64,000 nt of DNA from JAOPZW01 sp963789015 (GCA_963789015.1 CAWBIU010000001.1:2108001-2172000), one strand, 5' to 3'; positions 16,005-24,726 are shown, counted from the stretch's first letter. The notes: generated by a model from the sequence alone, not told the origin. A program made the numbers and translations.

Positions 16005-16781
16005 ATGGACAGCGAGCTTCCTCGTCCGCGCGTCATCGCGTTCGCCAACCAGAAGGGCGGCGTGGCCAAGACGACCACGACGCTCAACCTCGCGGTCGCC
16101 TTCGTCGAGAAGGGCTTCCGCGTGCTCTGCGTCGACATGGATCCGCAGGGCAACCTGACGATGTCGCAGGGCATCGACCCGGACGGGCTCGAGACGTCGA
16201 TGTACGACGTCCTCGTCCATCACACCTCGATCAAGGAGGTCGTCCGCCGCCGCGAGGTGGACGTCGCCTGCGCCTCGATCGACCTCGCCGGCGCCGAGAT
16301 CGCGATGAGCACGCAGATCGGCCGCGAGCGCTCCCTGGAGAAGGCGCTGCGCGGCGTCGCCGGCGACTACGACTTCGTCTGCATCGACACGCCGCCGAGC
16401 CTCGGGCTGCTCACGATCAACGCCCTCACGGCCGCCGACAAGGTGATCGTCCCCGTGCAGTGCGAGTATCTGTCGATGCGCGGGCTGATCCAGCTTCAGA
16501 ACACGCTGCAGATGATCCGAGAGAACCTCAACCCGGACGTGGAGATCGAGGGCATCCTGCCCACGCTCATGGACATGCGGACGGTGCACGCCAAGGAGGC
16601 GATCGAGATCCTCGAGGAGAACTTCGGCGACCGCGTGTTCGCATCGCGCATCAAGAAGACCATCCGGTTCGCCGAGGCGCCCGTCAAGGGCATGTCGGTG
16701 CTGAAGTACGATCCGGACGGGATGGCCGCCCAGTCCTATCGCGATCTCGCGAAGGAGGTTCTCGCCCATGGCAAGCGGTAA
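16005..16781 (+). CDS. ParA/Soj-family partitioning ATPase
   Basis: This 258-residue protein is a ParA/MinD-superfamily ATPase. It has the deviant Walker A KGGVAKTT (residues 17-24), Walker A' CVDMDPQGNLTMSQG and Walker B FVCIDTPPSLGLLTINAL. Such proteins form ATP dimers on nucleoid DNA or membrane and position chromosomes or other cargo. No ParB gene or parS-like repeat is nearby. Its 3' end overlaps the start of an FtsZ gene by 14 bases, so a role in placing the division ring is attractive (inference). Confidence 0.9.
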   Translation: MDSELPRPRVIAFANQKGGVAKTTTTLNLAVAFVEKGFRVLCVDMDPQGNLTMSQGIDPDGLETSMYDVLVHHTSIKEVVRRREVDVACASIDLAGAEIAMSTQIGRERSLEKALRGVAGDYDFVCIDTPPSLGLLTINALTAADKVIVPVQCEYLSMRGLIQLQNTLQMIRENLNPDVEIEGILPTLMDMRTVHAKEAIEILEENFGDRVFASRIKKTIRFAEAPVKGMSVLKYDPDGMAAQSYRDLAKEVLAHGKR

Positions 16782-18333
16782 GCGCGCGAGCATGCGAGAG
16801 GGGCCGCTGGCCGCTCTGTTCCGCCGCACGGACGAGCCCGCGGAGGAGGAGGCCCGCGAGGAGCGGCCGCCCGCCGCGCCCCCCGAGCCGCCGCCCGCGC
16901 CGCCGCAGGCCTCCGCGCCCGCGCCGCCCGAGCGCGAGCCCGATCCTGAGCCCGAGCGCGCCCCGGTCGAGCCGCCCGCCGCCCGCGAGCCGCAGGCCGC
17001 GCGCCCGCCCCGTCCCGCCACCGCGGCGGGCCAGGAGCGCGAGGCCGCGCACCCGCGCGACACGGGCTATCCGCATCCGTCGCTCGGCGTCGACTCCCCG
17101 CCCGTGCCGGAGCCGGACATCCACGTGCCGACGCCGCAGGAGCGCCTGCGCCACGCGTTCAGCTCGGACATCCCCGAGAACATCCTCGAGCCGCCGGCCG
17201 AGGCCCCCGCGCCCGTGCGCGAGGCGCCGAGGACCGCGCCCGACGAGCCCACCGGATGGGGTGAGTCGCGCGGCGTCGGCCACCCGGTGCTGCGCGTCGT
17301 CGGCGTCGGCGGCGCCGGCGTCAACGCCGTCAACCGCATGGTCGAGGCGCAGGTCGAGGGCGTCGAGTTCCTGGCCATCAACACGGACCTGCAGTCGCTG
17401 CAGCAGTCGACGGCCGACATCACGCTGCACATCGGCCCGCAGGTCACCCGCGGCCTCGGCGCCGGCTCGGATCCCGAGCTCGGCCGCGCCGCGGCCAGCG
17501 ACGACTACGACCGCATCAAGGCCCTGCTCAAGGGCTCGGACATGGTCTTCATCGCCGCCGGCGCGGGCGGCGGCACGGGCACGGGCGCCGCGCCCGTGGT
17601 CGCGCGCATCGCCCGCGAGATCGGCGCGCTGACCGTCGGCATCGTCACGCGCCCGTTCGAGTTCGAGGGCTCGCGCCGCGCGCAGGCCGCCGAGACCGGC
17701 GTCGACGCGCTCGGCCACGAGGTCGACACGCTGATCGTCGTGCCCAACGACCGCCTGCTCACCGTGCTCGACAAGCACACGTCGATGGTCGACGCCTTCC
17801 GCGTGGCCGACGACGTCCTGCGCCAGGGCGTGCAGGGCGTGTCCGACCTGGTCACGCTGCCGGGCCTGATCAACCTCGACTTCGCCGACGTGCGGACGAT
17901 CATGTCCGACGCCGGCAACGCGCTGCTCGGGATCGGCATGGGCCAGGGCGAGGAGCGCGCCGTGGAGGCCGCCCAGGCGGCGGTGTCCTCGCCGCTGCTG
18001 GAGACGAGCATGGAGGGGGCGCGGTCGATCCTGCTGTCGATCACCGGCGGCCACGACCTGTCGCTGTGGGAGGTCAACGAGGCGGCCAAGGCCGTCGCCG
18101 AGGCGGCCCACCCCGACGCGAACATCATCTTCGGCGCGATGGTCGACGAGAAGCTCGAGGAGCAGGTCTGGGTCACGGTCGTCGCCACCGGCTACCAGGA
18201 GGGCGACCGGCCGCGCCGGCGTCACCTCGAGGAGCCGGCGGGCGAGCCGCGCGTCCAGCGCCGCACGCCCGAGCGCCCGCGGCGCCTCGGGGTCAACGAG
18301 CTCGACGTCCCGGAGTTCATGCCGCGCGGCTGA
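16768..18333 (+). CDS. ftsZ: Tubulin-like cell division GTPase FtsZ with a 170-residue N-terminal extension
   Basis: This 521-residue protein is longer than typical FtsZ (about 350-480). From about residue 172 it is a complete FtsZ: VVGVGGAGVNAVNRM, the tubulin signature GGGTGTGAAP and the T7 loop NLDFADVRTIM. It ends with the C-terminal peptide NELDVPEFMPRG that normally binds FtsA, SepF or ZipA. The first 170 residues are Pro/Glu/Ala-rich and probably disordered, apart from a more complex stretch VPTPQERLRHAFSSDIPEN near 110-135. It is co-expressed with ParA and lies outside any division/cell-wall cluster. It could be the only FtsZ or a second paralogue. Confidence 0.93.
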   Translation: MASGKRASMREGPLAALFRRTDEPAEEEAREERPPAAPPEPPPAPPQASAPAPPEREPDPEPERAPVEPPAAREPQAARPPRPATAAGQEREAAHPRDTGYPHPSLGVDSPPVPEPDIHVPTPQERLRHAFSSDIPENILEPPAEAPAPVREAPRTAPDEPTGWGESRGVGHPVLRVVGVGGAGVNAVNRMVEAQVEGVEFLAINTDLQSLQQSTADITLHIGPQVTRGLGAGSDPELGRAAASDDYDRIKALLKGSDMVFIAAGAGGGTGTGAAPVVARIAREIGALTVGIVTRPFEFEGSRRAQAAETGVDALGHEVDTLIVVPNDRLLTVLDKHTSMVDAFRVADDVLRQGVQGVSDLVTLPGLINLDFADVRTIMSDAGNALLGIGMGQGEERAVEAAQAAVSSPLLETSMEGARSILLSITGGHDLSLWEVNEAAKAVAEAAHPDANIIFGAMVDEKLEEQVWVTVVATGYQEGDRPRRRHLEEPAGEPRVQRRTPERPRRLGVNELDVPEFMPRG

Positions 18334-18347
18334 CCCGACGGGTCGGG
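18334..18347. terminator. Hairpin between convergent ftsZ and L,D-transpeptidase genes
   Basis: CCCGAC-GG-GTCGGG fills the 16-base gap between the two stop codons. It can fold in both transcripts and is a compact bidirectional terminator candidate. Confidence 0.45.
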
Positions 18348-18349
18348 CC

Positions 18350-19357
18350 TCAGGCGATGGTCACCGGCGTGCCGACGGGCATGATGCGCGCGAGGCGCAC
18401 GATGTCGCGATTGCGCATGCGGATGCAGCCGTGCGACACGCGCCCGGGCACGAGGTCCGGGCGATCCGTGCCGTGGATGCCGATGAAGCCGCCGGCGGGC
18501 CAGTCGGTCAGCGTCGGCGACGTGGCGCTCGTGCCGAAGGCGACCGGGCCGTACGTCGGGCTCGCGTAGCGCGTCAGCCGGTCGCGGACGTAGAAGTGCC
18601 CGCCCGGCGTCGGCGCCCCCCGGCGCCCGACGGCGACCCGGCTGCGGAACACGGCGCGCCCGTTGCGCATGAGCGTCGCGGTGAGCCGCCGGCGATCGAC
18701 GACCAGCCGGGTGTGGACGACGCCGTAGCCGCCGAGCGCCGAGCGCGGCACCCAGCCGGTGGCGTTCGGCAGGCGCACGCGGACCCACAGGCGCCCGCCG
18801 CGCCGCACGCGGCGGGTGGCGATGACGATGTTCGTCGTGCCCTCGGGCGTGCGCCGGGCGACCCGCGCGACCCGGCGCGCCGCGATTCGCGGTGCGGCGC
18901 GCGCGATCGTCGCGCGCCGCACCGCGGCCCAGCGTGTCTCGTGGGTGGAGCTGCCGAGCGATCCGGTACGCACGGGGCGCAGGACACCGGCCCGCGAGGC
19001 CTGGCCCGGCGACGCGCCCGAGCCGACCGCGGGCGCCTCGCGTGCGGGCCCGGGGGCGAGCGCGCTGCCGATCACGGCCATCGTGCCGAGCAGCGCGGCC
19101 GCCGCGCCGGCGCGCGCCGCGCGGTGGGCGAGCGACCGCGCCGGCCCGGCCGGGGCCGGCGCGCCGGCGTCGGCGGCCACGGCGACGGCGACGGCGACCG
19201 GTGCGGCGGGCCGCGGCGGCGCGGGCGCCGGTGGGGCCGGCGCCCGCGCGCCGGTCGACGGGCGCCGCCGGCGCCCGATCGCCCCGAGCAGCAGCGCGAC
19301 GGCGCCCAGGACGAGCCCGGCCAGTCCGGCGCGCGTGGCGCGCCGCGCCCCCCGCAT
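18350..19357 (-). CDS. L,D-transpeptidase (YkuD) with membrane-anchored Pro/Ala-rich N-terminus
   Basis: This 335-residue protein has an N-terminal hydrophobic helix (GLAGLVLGAVALLLGAIG), a long Ala/Pro linker with a second hydrophobic stretch, a small SH3-like part (RLWVRVRLPNATGWVPRSAL) and a C-terminal YkuD domain. The catalytic motif GTDRPDL...VSHGCIRM contains the nucleophilic Cys and its His. It would make 3-3 peptidoglycan cross-links. The ATG overlaps the stop of the ferritin-like gene (TGATG), making it the last gene of a four-gene operon. Confidence 0.9.
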   Translation of the reverse strand: MRGARRATRAGLAGLVLGAVALLLGAIGRRRRPSTGARAPAPPAPAPPRPAAPVAVAVAVAADAGAPAPAGPARSLAHRAARAGAAAALLGTMAVIGSALAPGPAREAPAVGSGASPGQASRAGVLRPVRTGSLGSSTHETRWAAVRRATIARAAPRIAARRVARVARRTPEGTTNIVIATRRVRRGGRLWVRVRLPNATGWVPRSALGGYGVVHTRLVVDRRRLTATLMRNGRAVFRSRVAVGRRGAPTPGGHFYVRDRLTRYASPTYGPVAFGTSATSPTLTDWPAGGFIGIHGTDRPDLVPGRVSHGCIRMRNRDIVRLARIMPVGTPVTIA

Positions 19358-20037
19358 CAGCCGGTGAACTTCGGCCGCTGCCGGTCCGCCGTGCGCTGGA
19401 CGACGAAGTTCGTCCGGTCGACGATCTGCAGCACGCGCGTGCGCCCGAGCGGCTCGTCGAACGCGTTGGCCGCGGGGGCGACGCCCGCCAGGCGCCGGAT
19501 CCACGCCGCGTGGCGGGCCTCGACGGAGTGGATGGCGAGCACGGACACGAGCAGCTCCGCGTTGCGCACGCGCGGCGCCTGCGCCTTGTAGGCGGCGACC
19601 GCGAGGTCCTCGAACGCGACCGCCGTCCGGCGGAAGCGGTCGGCGTCCTCGGTCGCGCCGCGGAAGTCGTAGTGGCCGCGCTTGGCCGCCTTGCTGCCGA
19701 GCACGTCGCGCAGCGCGGTGACGTGGCCGCGCTCGTGCGCGCCGACCACCGTGGCCTGGCGGGCGAGCTCGCCCTCGAGCGCGCCGATCCGCTCGACCTC
19801 GGTGTAGAACGCCGCCTGCAGCTCCTCGAGCGCGAGCGCGTAGTTGAGGATCGAGACGTCCGAGCTGGCCTGCGCGTGGGCGGCGGCCGGCGGCAGCGCG
19901 AGCGCGGCGAGCAGGGCGCCGCCGCCGACGGCGGCGCGCGTGAGGAAGCGGGCGCGGGTCTCGCCGTGGACGGCGGCCATCGACTCGCCGAGGCGCCCGT
20001 CGCGGTCGACGTCGTTCAGGGTCAGGTCGTCGTGCAT
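19357..20037 (-). CDS. Secreted ferritin-like (Ferritin_2, PF13668-type) protein A
   Basis: This 226-residue protein has an N-terminal exported segment (RFLTRAAVGGGALLAALALP, a weak Tat-like pattern) and a four-helix ferritin-like fold. The di-iron ligand pattern is readable as Glu in LALEELQAAFY, ExxH-like HERGH, Glu in AFEDLAVAAY and SVEARHAAWIR. Family members are called desiccation-related or ferritin-like proteins and act outside the cytoplasm; the true substrate is unknown. It lies 5 bases after a paralogue and is coupled to the L,D-transpeptidase gene. Confidence 0.85.
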   Translation of the reverse strand: MHDDLTLNDVDRDGRLGESMAAVHGETRARFLTRAAVGGGALLAALALPPAAAHAQASSDVSILNYALALEELQAAFYTEVERIGALEGELARQATVVGAHERGHVTALRDVLGSKAAKRGHYDFRGATEDADRFRRTAVAFEDLAVAAYKAQAPRVRNAELLVSVLAIHSVEARHAAWIRRLAGVAPAANAFDEPLGRTRVLQIVDRTNFVVQRTADRQRPKFTG

Positions 20038-20042
20038 GTCGG

Positions 20043-20642
20043 TCACCTCACGAAGCCGGTCTTGTCGAGCGCGGCGCTGACGGCCTCGGGCGACTCGGCC
20101 GGCTCGACCGCGTCGGGGGCCGGGTTCTCGCCGCGGATGTCGCGGATCCACGCCGCGTGGCGGGCCTCGACGGAGACGATCCGCAGCACGGCGCTGAGCG
20201 CCTCGCCGCTCAGGTTCGGGACCTGGACGTTGTAGGAGCGCGCCGCGAGGTCCTCGAGCTCGATGGCCGCGATCCCGAAGGCGTCGGGGTCGCGCGTGGC
20301 CCGCCCGAAGTCGAGCTGGGGCGCCTCGTCGGCGTCGGCGCCGAGCAGCCCCGTCAGCGTGTCGACGTGCTCCGCCTCCTGGGCGGCCAACGTGCTCGCC
20401 ATCGCGGCCAGCTCGCCGCTGAGGACCCCGCCGTCGCGGGCCTCCGCGTAGAGCTCGGCCTGGATCCGCTCGAGCAGGAGGATGGCGTTGAGCGCCTCGG
20501 CCTGGGAGATCCCGCCGGACTGCGACTCCGCCGCGTCGGGCGAACCGCCGAGCAGCATGCCGCCGGCCAGCGCCCCGCCTGCGGCGAGCGCGCCTCCGAG
20601 CACCTCCTGCCGGGAGAGCCCCCGGATCGGACGTTCCGTCAT
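20043..20642 (-). CDS. Secreted ferritin-like (Ferritin_2-type) protein B
   Basis: This 199-residue paralogue of the downstream gene has a Tat-like leader (LSRQEVLGGALAAGGALAGG) and the same four-helix pattern (LLLERIQAELYAEA, AQEAEHVDTL, ELEDLAARSYN, SVEARHAAWIRDI). It therefore keeps the Glu and His residues needed for a di-iron centre. GAGGTGAGG precedes the ATG at 20642. Two such proteins in tandem suggest a heteromeric shell or two-step function, but nothing further can be read from sequence. Confidence 0.85.
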   Translation of the reverse strand: MTERPIRGLSRQEVLGGALAAGGALAGGMLLGGSPDAAESQSGGISQAEALNAILLLERIQAELYAEARDGGVLSGELAAMASTLAAQEAEHVDTLTGLLGADADEAPQLDFGRATRDPDAFGIAAIELEDLAARSYNVQVPNLSGEALSAVLRIVSVEARHAAWIRDIRGENPAPDAVEPAESPEAVSAALDKTGFVR

Positions 20643-20646
20643 GACC

Positions 20647-21204
20647 TCACCTCTTCCGGCCTCGGTTGTGAGCGCGGCCGCGGCCGGGCGCGGGGCGCTG
20701 GGTGCGTTGGGACGGCGGCGGCGCCTTGGTGGCGTGTGGCGGGCGCGGCCGCGCGGGAGATCGGGTGTGGGTGGCGGCGCGCGCGGGCGCCGCGGGACGA
20801 TGGGCGGGCGGGCGCGGGGCGGCCTCGGCGGGCCGGCGCGGCGCCGGCTGCAGCGGAAGGCCCGAGCGCACCGTGCGGGGGCGGCGCCCGCGGCGGCGGG
20901 GTCCACGCCGGCGCAGGCCGCCGACCAGCGCGACCGCGGCGAGCGTTCCGGCGGCGCCGGCGACGGCCATCCACGGGAGACCGTCGCCGTCACGGGACCG
21001 CGGCCCGGCATCCTGCGGCGCGCGGGCCGGCGGCTGCGCGGCGGGCGCCGGGCCCGGCGCGGCGCGGTCGGGCTCGCGCAGCGGGAACTCGTTCCACAGC
21101 GGCGCGGGGGACTGTGCGTGCGAAGCCGCCGCCGGCCCGGCGGCGAGCAGGATCACCGTGGTGGTGGCGATGCGGCGAGCTCGATGTGTGTGGGCGATGG
21201 ACAT
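20647..21204 (-). CDS. Secreted single-pass membrane protein, Pro/Arg-rich
   Basis: This 185-residue protein has a signal peptide (ATTTVILLAAGPAAASHAQ), a short Pro-rich exterior part with the motif LWNEFPLREPDRA, a transmembrane helix (WMAVAGAAGTLAAVALVGG) and a very basic Arg/Pro/His cytoplasmic tail. No family is recognised. It is the first gene of the ferritin-like/L,D-transpeptidase operon, 4 bases before the next start. The ATG at 21204 is chosen because the signal peptide follows it directly; an upstream start is possible. Confidence 0.65.
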   Translation of the reverse strand: MSIAHTHRARRIATTTVILLAAGPAAASHAQSPAPLWNEFPLREPDRAAPGPAPAAQPPARAPQDAGPRSRDGDGLPWMAVAGAAGTLAAVALVGGLRRRGPRRRGRRPRTVRSGLPLQPAPRRPAEAAPRPPAHRPAAPARAATHTRSPARPRPPHATKAPPPSQRTQRPAPGRGRAHNRGRKR

Positions 21205-21263
21205 GGGGACGGGCGTCCGGGTGCCCGACCCGAGTCGGAAAGCTTCCCACCTCCCAACGGCCG

Positions 21264-21269
21264 ACACTA
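21264..21269 (-). promoter_or_regulatory. -10-like TAGTGT of the envelope operon
   Basis: TAGTGT on the minus strand lies 59 bases before the first gene of the ferritin-like/L,D-transpeptidase operon. The surrounding sequence is AT-richer than the window average. The intervening leader carries no clear hairpin. Confidence 0.35.
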
Positions 21270-21347
21270 CTGGTCAGACGGTGAGGATTCGCCGGTAAAC
21301 GGTGTATTTGCTGCGACGGGCGGTCGAGCGGGCGCTGCGGCGCTCGC

Positions 21348-22163
21348 TCAGCTCGCGCGGCCCGCGGCGATGCGCACGACCGTGTCGAGCCGCACGCCGC
21401 CGCCCGGCCCACGCGCCTCGAGCGCGCGTTCGAGCTCGCCGCGGACCCGGGCGCGGTCCTCGGCGGTGAGCGCGCGCAGCTGCGCCGCCGTGCGGACGCT
21501 CCCCGTCGCGATGCCCTCCCACAGCTCGCCGGCGTCGCGGACCTCGTGCGCGAACTCGTGCTCGTGCAGCTCGATCGCCTCGAAGCCGGCGCCGGCGAGC
21601 AGGGATCGCAGCTCGGCGGGGTCGGCGAAGCGGTGCGCCGCGGGCCCCGCGGGCAGCGCCGCGGCGGTGTCGACCCGCGCGCGGCGCATCGCCTCCTCGA
21701 GCAGGCCGAACAGCGCCACGCGCTCGGGCGCGTCCCACATGGCCAGCACGAGCCGGCCGCGCGGGCGCAGGACGCGCCGCAGCTCGGCCGCGCCGCGCTC
21801 GGGGCGCGGGAGGTGGTTGACGACGAAGGCGCCGACGACGGCGTCGAAGCTGGCGTCGGCGAACGGGAGGTCCTCGGCGTCGGCCTGGTGGAAGGCGATC
21901 TCCGGATAGCTGCGCGCGGCGCGCTGCACCATCCCGGCGGCGAGGTCGACGCCCGTCGCCACCAGGCCGCGCTCGGCCGCCGCCGCGCACAGGTGGCCGG
22001 GGCCGCAGCCGACGTCGAGCACGCGCTCACCGGGCCGCGCCGCGGCGGCGTCGAGCAGCGCGCCGGTCATGCGCCCGGTGATGCTCCCGGTCAGTCGGTC
22101 GTACTCGTCGGCGTTGGCGCTCCAGCCGGCCGCCTCGAAGTCCTTGAACGCCTCGCCGTCCAC
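21348..22163 (-). CDS. Class I SAM-dependent methyltransferase
   Basis: This 271-residue protein has the Rossmann methyltransferase motifs: VLDVGCGPGHLCAAAA (motif I), GVDLAAGMVQRA (motif II acidic residue) and DAEDLPFADASFDAVVGAF (motifs II-III). It resembles UbiE/small-molecule methyltransferases. Substrate unknown. The GTG start follows a -10-like TAGAGT by 10 bases. The operon downstream has its own promoter, so this gene is probably monocistronic. Confidence 0.87.
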   Translation of the reverse strand: MDGEAFKDFEAAGWSANADEYDRLTGSITGRMTGALLDAAAARPGERVLDVGCGPGHLCAAAAERGLVATGVDLAAGMVQRAARSYPEIAFHQADAEDLPFADASFDAVVGAFVVNHLPRPERGAAELRRVLRPRGRLVLAMWDAPERVALFGLLEEAMRRARVDTAAALPAGPAAHRFADPAELRSLLAGAGFEAIELHEHEFAHEVRDAGELWEGIATGSVRTAAQLRALTAEDRARVRGELERALEARGPGGGVRLDTVVRIAAGRAS

Positions 22164-22173
22164 GCCGGGACGG

Positions 22174-22179
22174 ACTCTA
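22174..22179 (-). promoter_or_regulatory. -10-like TAGAGT before the methyltransferase gene
   Basis: TAGAGT ends 10 bases before the GTG at 22163. It fits the leaderless pattern seen elsewhere in the window. Confidence 0.4.
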
Positions 22180-22190
22180 GATCGCCGCCG

Positions 22191-22622
22191 TCAGCGCGGG
22201 CGGCCGCTGGGCCCGCGGACGCCGCGCGCCCCGGCGCGGGCCCGGGCCGCGCCGATGCTCGCGCGCATGGTCGCCGGCGCCGGCCGCGAGCGGGCGCGCT
22301 CGCGCGGGCCGGCCGGCGACCAACGGGCCGCGGCGGGCGCAGGCGCGGGCTCGGCCGCGCTCTCGACGGCGACGGCCGGCGCGGCCCGGCGGCGCGCGCG
22401 CAGGGCGTGGAACGTGAGGTCGGCGACGGCGAGGAACAGCACGAGCAGCACGACGAGGACGGTCACGTCGACGCCCTCCGGCGGTGGCGGGGCGGTGGCG
22501 CCGATGTCCGTGTCGGGCAGCGGCGCGCCGGCCGCCGAGGCGGGCGCGGCGATGAGCAGGGTGGCGATCAGGGACGCGAGCGCGAGGAGGCGCGCCCGCA
22601 GCGGCAGGACGAGAGGTCGCAT
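22191..22622 (-). CDS. Small secreted or membrane protein with a Pro/Arg-rich tail
   Basis: This 143-residue protein has a signal peptide (LLALASLIATLLIAAPASAAG), a short exterior loop (PLPDTDIGATAPPPPEG), a transmembrane helix (VTVLVVLLVLFLAVADLTF) and a basic cytoplasmic tail. The layout is the same as the 185-residue protein heading the ferritin-like operon, but the sequences are not clearly related. No family recognised. No good ribosome-binding site precedes the ATG, so the start and even expression are less certain. Confidence 0.5.
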   Translation of the reverse strand: MRPLVLPLRARLLALASLIATLLIAAPASAAGAPLPDTDIGATAPPPPEGVDVTVLVVLLVLFLAVADLTFHALRARRRAAPAVAVESAAEPAPAPAAARWSPAGPRERARSRPAPATMRASIGAARARAGARGVRGPSGRPR

Positions 22623-22822
22623 GTCGGGAGGGAGGTCGAAGGGTGGTCGAAAGGCGCGGGAGTCTGACGGATACCGGCGCGTCGATTCCCGGACGAACGG
22701 TGGGGTGGCGCGGATGAAGGTCCCATCCTGGGAGATGAACGGCTCGCGCGGAGGCGGTCTTGTGGCCCTGGACGCCTGTCGGACGCGGCCGTCGTTTCCG
22801 GACGGCTGGGATCATTGAGGGC

Positions 22823-24313
22823 GTGGCCGCCTCACCCACCGGCATCGTCGCCGCCGGTCATCCACTCTCCGCCGAGGCCGGCGCGCGGGTCCTGCGCGAC
22901 GGCGGCAACGCCGTCGACGCGGCCGTCGCCGCCGTGCTCACCTCGTGGGTCGCCGAGCCCCTGCTCACCGGCCCGGGGGCCGGCGGCTACCTGCTCGTCG
23001 CGGGCGCCGGCGAGGAGCCCACGCTGCTCGACTTCTTCGTGGAGGCGCCCGGGCGCGGGGCCGATCCCGCGGCGCGCGCCGACCTGCTGCCCGCCGAGGT
23101 GTCATTCGGCGACGCGGCCCAGGTGTTCAACGTCGGCGCCGCCTCGTGCGGCACGCCGGGCTCGCCCGCCGGGCTGGCGGCGGCGATCGAGCGCTGGGGG
23201 AGCCTGCCCGCCGCCGACCTCGCTGCGCCCGCCGCCGCCCTCGCTCGCGACGGCGTCGCCCTCAACCAGGCGCAGGCCTACATCTTCGAGATCCTCGAGC
23301 CGATCCTCGTGACCACGCCCGAGGCGCAGGCCGTCTTCGCGCCCGACGGCCGCGCGCTGCGCGAGGGAGAGCGGTTCCGCGACCCGGCGCTGGGCGAGAC
23401 GATCGAGCGCTTCGGGGCCGAGGGCGCCGAGCCGTTCTACCGCGGCGACATCGGGGCGGCGATCGTCGAGTGGGTCGGGCGCCACGGCGGCCAGGTCACC
23501 CAGGCGGACCTCGACGCCTACGACGCGATCCCGCGCGAGCCGGTGCGCGCCGCCTACCGCGGGCGCACGGTGCTCACCAACCCGCCGCCGTCGGCGGGCG
23601 GCACGCTGCTCGCCCTCGCCATGGCAGAGCTCGACGCGGCCTCGGCCGGCCCGCCGCGGGCCACCGACATCGTGCGCGTCATGGAGGACGTCCAGTCCCA
23701 GCGCACCGAGGAGTTCCTCGACGGGCTGGCCGAGCCGGGCTTCGCCGATCGCTTCCTCGCCTCGCGGCTGGGCTCGACGACCCACATCTCGGTCATGGAC
23801 GCCGCCGGCCGGGCGTGCAGCGTGACGTGCACGAACGGGGAGGGCGCGGGGCTCGTCGTGCCCGGCACCGGCGTCCACGTGAACAACATCATGGGCGAGC
23901 AGGACCTCAACCCGTACGGCTACTTCCACTACGAGCCGGGCCGGCGGATGCCGTCGATGATGGCCCCGACCGCCGTCGTCGACGCGGCCGGCGGGGTCGA
24001 GCTCGTGCTCGGCAGCGCGGGCTCGAACCGCATCCGCTCGGCCATCCTGCAGGTCATCGTCGGCGTCGTGGACCACGGGCTCGGCGCCTCGGAGGCCGTG
24101 CTCGCGCCGCGCGTGCACTTCGAGGACGCGCTCGTCTACGCCGAGCCCGGGGCGGCCCTGGACGAGCTGCGCGCGACCGGGCGACGGCTCGTCGCCTTCC
24201 GCGACCGCAACCTGTTCTTCGGCGGCGTCCAGGCGGTCGAGCGCCACGCGAGGACGCGCGCGCTGTCCGGGGCCGGCGATCCGCGGCGCGGCGGCGTCGC
24301 GGTGGCGGTGTGA
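22823..24313 (+). CDS. Gamma-glutamyltransferase-family Ntn-hydrolase
   Basis: This 496-residue protein is a gamma-glutamyltransferase homologue. It opens with GHPLSAEAGARVLRDGGNAVDAAVAA, has the autoprocessing site GSTTHISVMD with the nucleophile Thr319, and the small-subunit motif RMPSMMAPTAVV. Such enzymes cleave themselves and hydrolyse or transfer gamma-glutamyl groups from glutathione-like peptides. No signal peptide follows the chosen GTG, so it may be cytosolic. The stop overlaps the lipoprotein start (GTGA). The region before it (22623-22822) shows no clear regulatory element. Confidence 0.9.
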   Translation: MAASPTGIVAAGHPLSAEAGARVLRDGGNAVDAAVAAVLTSWVAEPLLTGPGAGGYLLVAGAGEEPTLLDFFVEAPGRGADPAARADLLPAEVSFGDAAQVFNVGAASCGTPGSPAGLAAAIERWGSLPAADLAAPAAALARDGVALNQAQAYIFEILEPILVTTPEAQAVFAPDGRALREGERFRDPALGETIERFGAEGAEPFYRGDIGAAIVEWVGRHGGQVTQADLDAYDAIPREPVRAAYRGRTVLTNPPPSAGGTLLALAMAELDAASAGPPRATDIVRVMEDVQSQRTEEFLDGLAEPGFADRFLASRLGSTTHISVMDAAGRACSVTCTNGEGAGLVVPGTGVHVNNIMGEQDLNPYGYFHYEPGRRMPSMMAPTAVVDAAGGVELVLGSAGSNRIRSAILQVIVGVVDHGLGASEAVLAPRVHFEDALVYAEPGAALDELRATGRRLVAFRDRNLFFGGVQAVERHARTRALSGAGDPRRGGVAVAV

Positions 24314-24720
24314 GGGCCCTCGCGCTCGCGGCGCTCGCCGCGGCGGCCCTGGCCGTCACAGGGTGCGGGACCGAGCCCGCCGACCTGTTCGTCGTCGACC
24401 GCGCGGGCGAGATCCCCGGCGCGCGGCTCAACCTGCGCGTCACCGACGACGGGCGCGCGTCGTGCAACCGCCGGCCGCTCGTCGACATCACGAGCGCCCA
24501 GCTCGTCGACGCGCGCGACATCGAGCGCGACATCGAGCCGCTGGCCGCGCGCGAGCTGGCCCTGCGCCCGCGGCCGGGAAGCATCCTGCGCTACCGCGTC
24601 GAGACCGAGCAGGGGACGCTGCGCTTCGCCGACACCTCGCGCGGCCAGCCGCCGCCGCTGTTCGCGCTGGCCAAGCTCACCCGTGACGTCGCGCGCGACG
24701 CGTGCGGCCTGGCGCGCTGA
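24310..24720 (+). CDS. Putative lipoprotein
   Basis: This 136-residue protein has a lipoprotein signal (LAALAAAALAVTGC with the lipobox Cys at about 18), followed by a compact alpha+beta domain containing one Cys (DDGRASCNRRPLVDI). It is not a recognised family. It overlaps the gamma-glutamyltransferase gene by 4 bases (GTGA) and is therefore translated with it, suggesting a shared envelope or peptide-related process. Confidence 0.7.
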   Translation: MRALALAALAAAALAVTGCGTEPADLFVVDRAGEIPGARLNLRVTDDGRASCNRRPLVDITSAQLVDARDIERDIEPLAARELALRPRPGSILRYRVETEQGTLRFADTSRGQPPPLFALAKLTRDVARDACGLAR

Positions 24721-24726
24721 GCCGGC

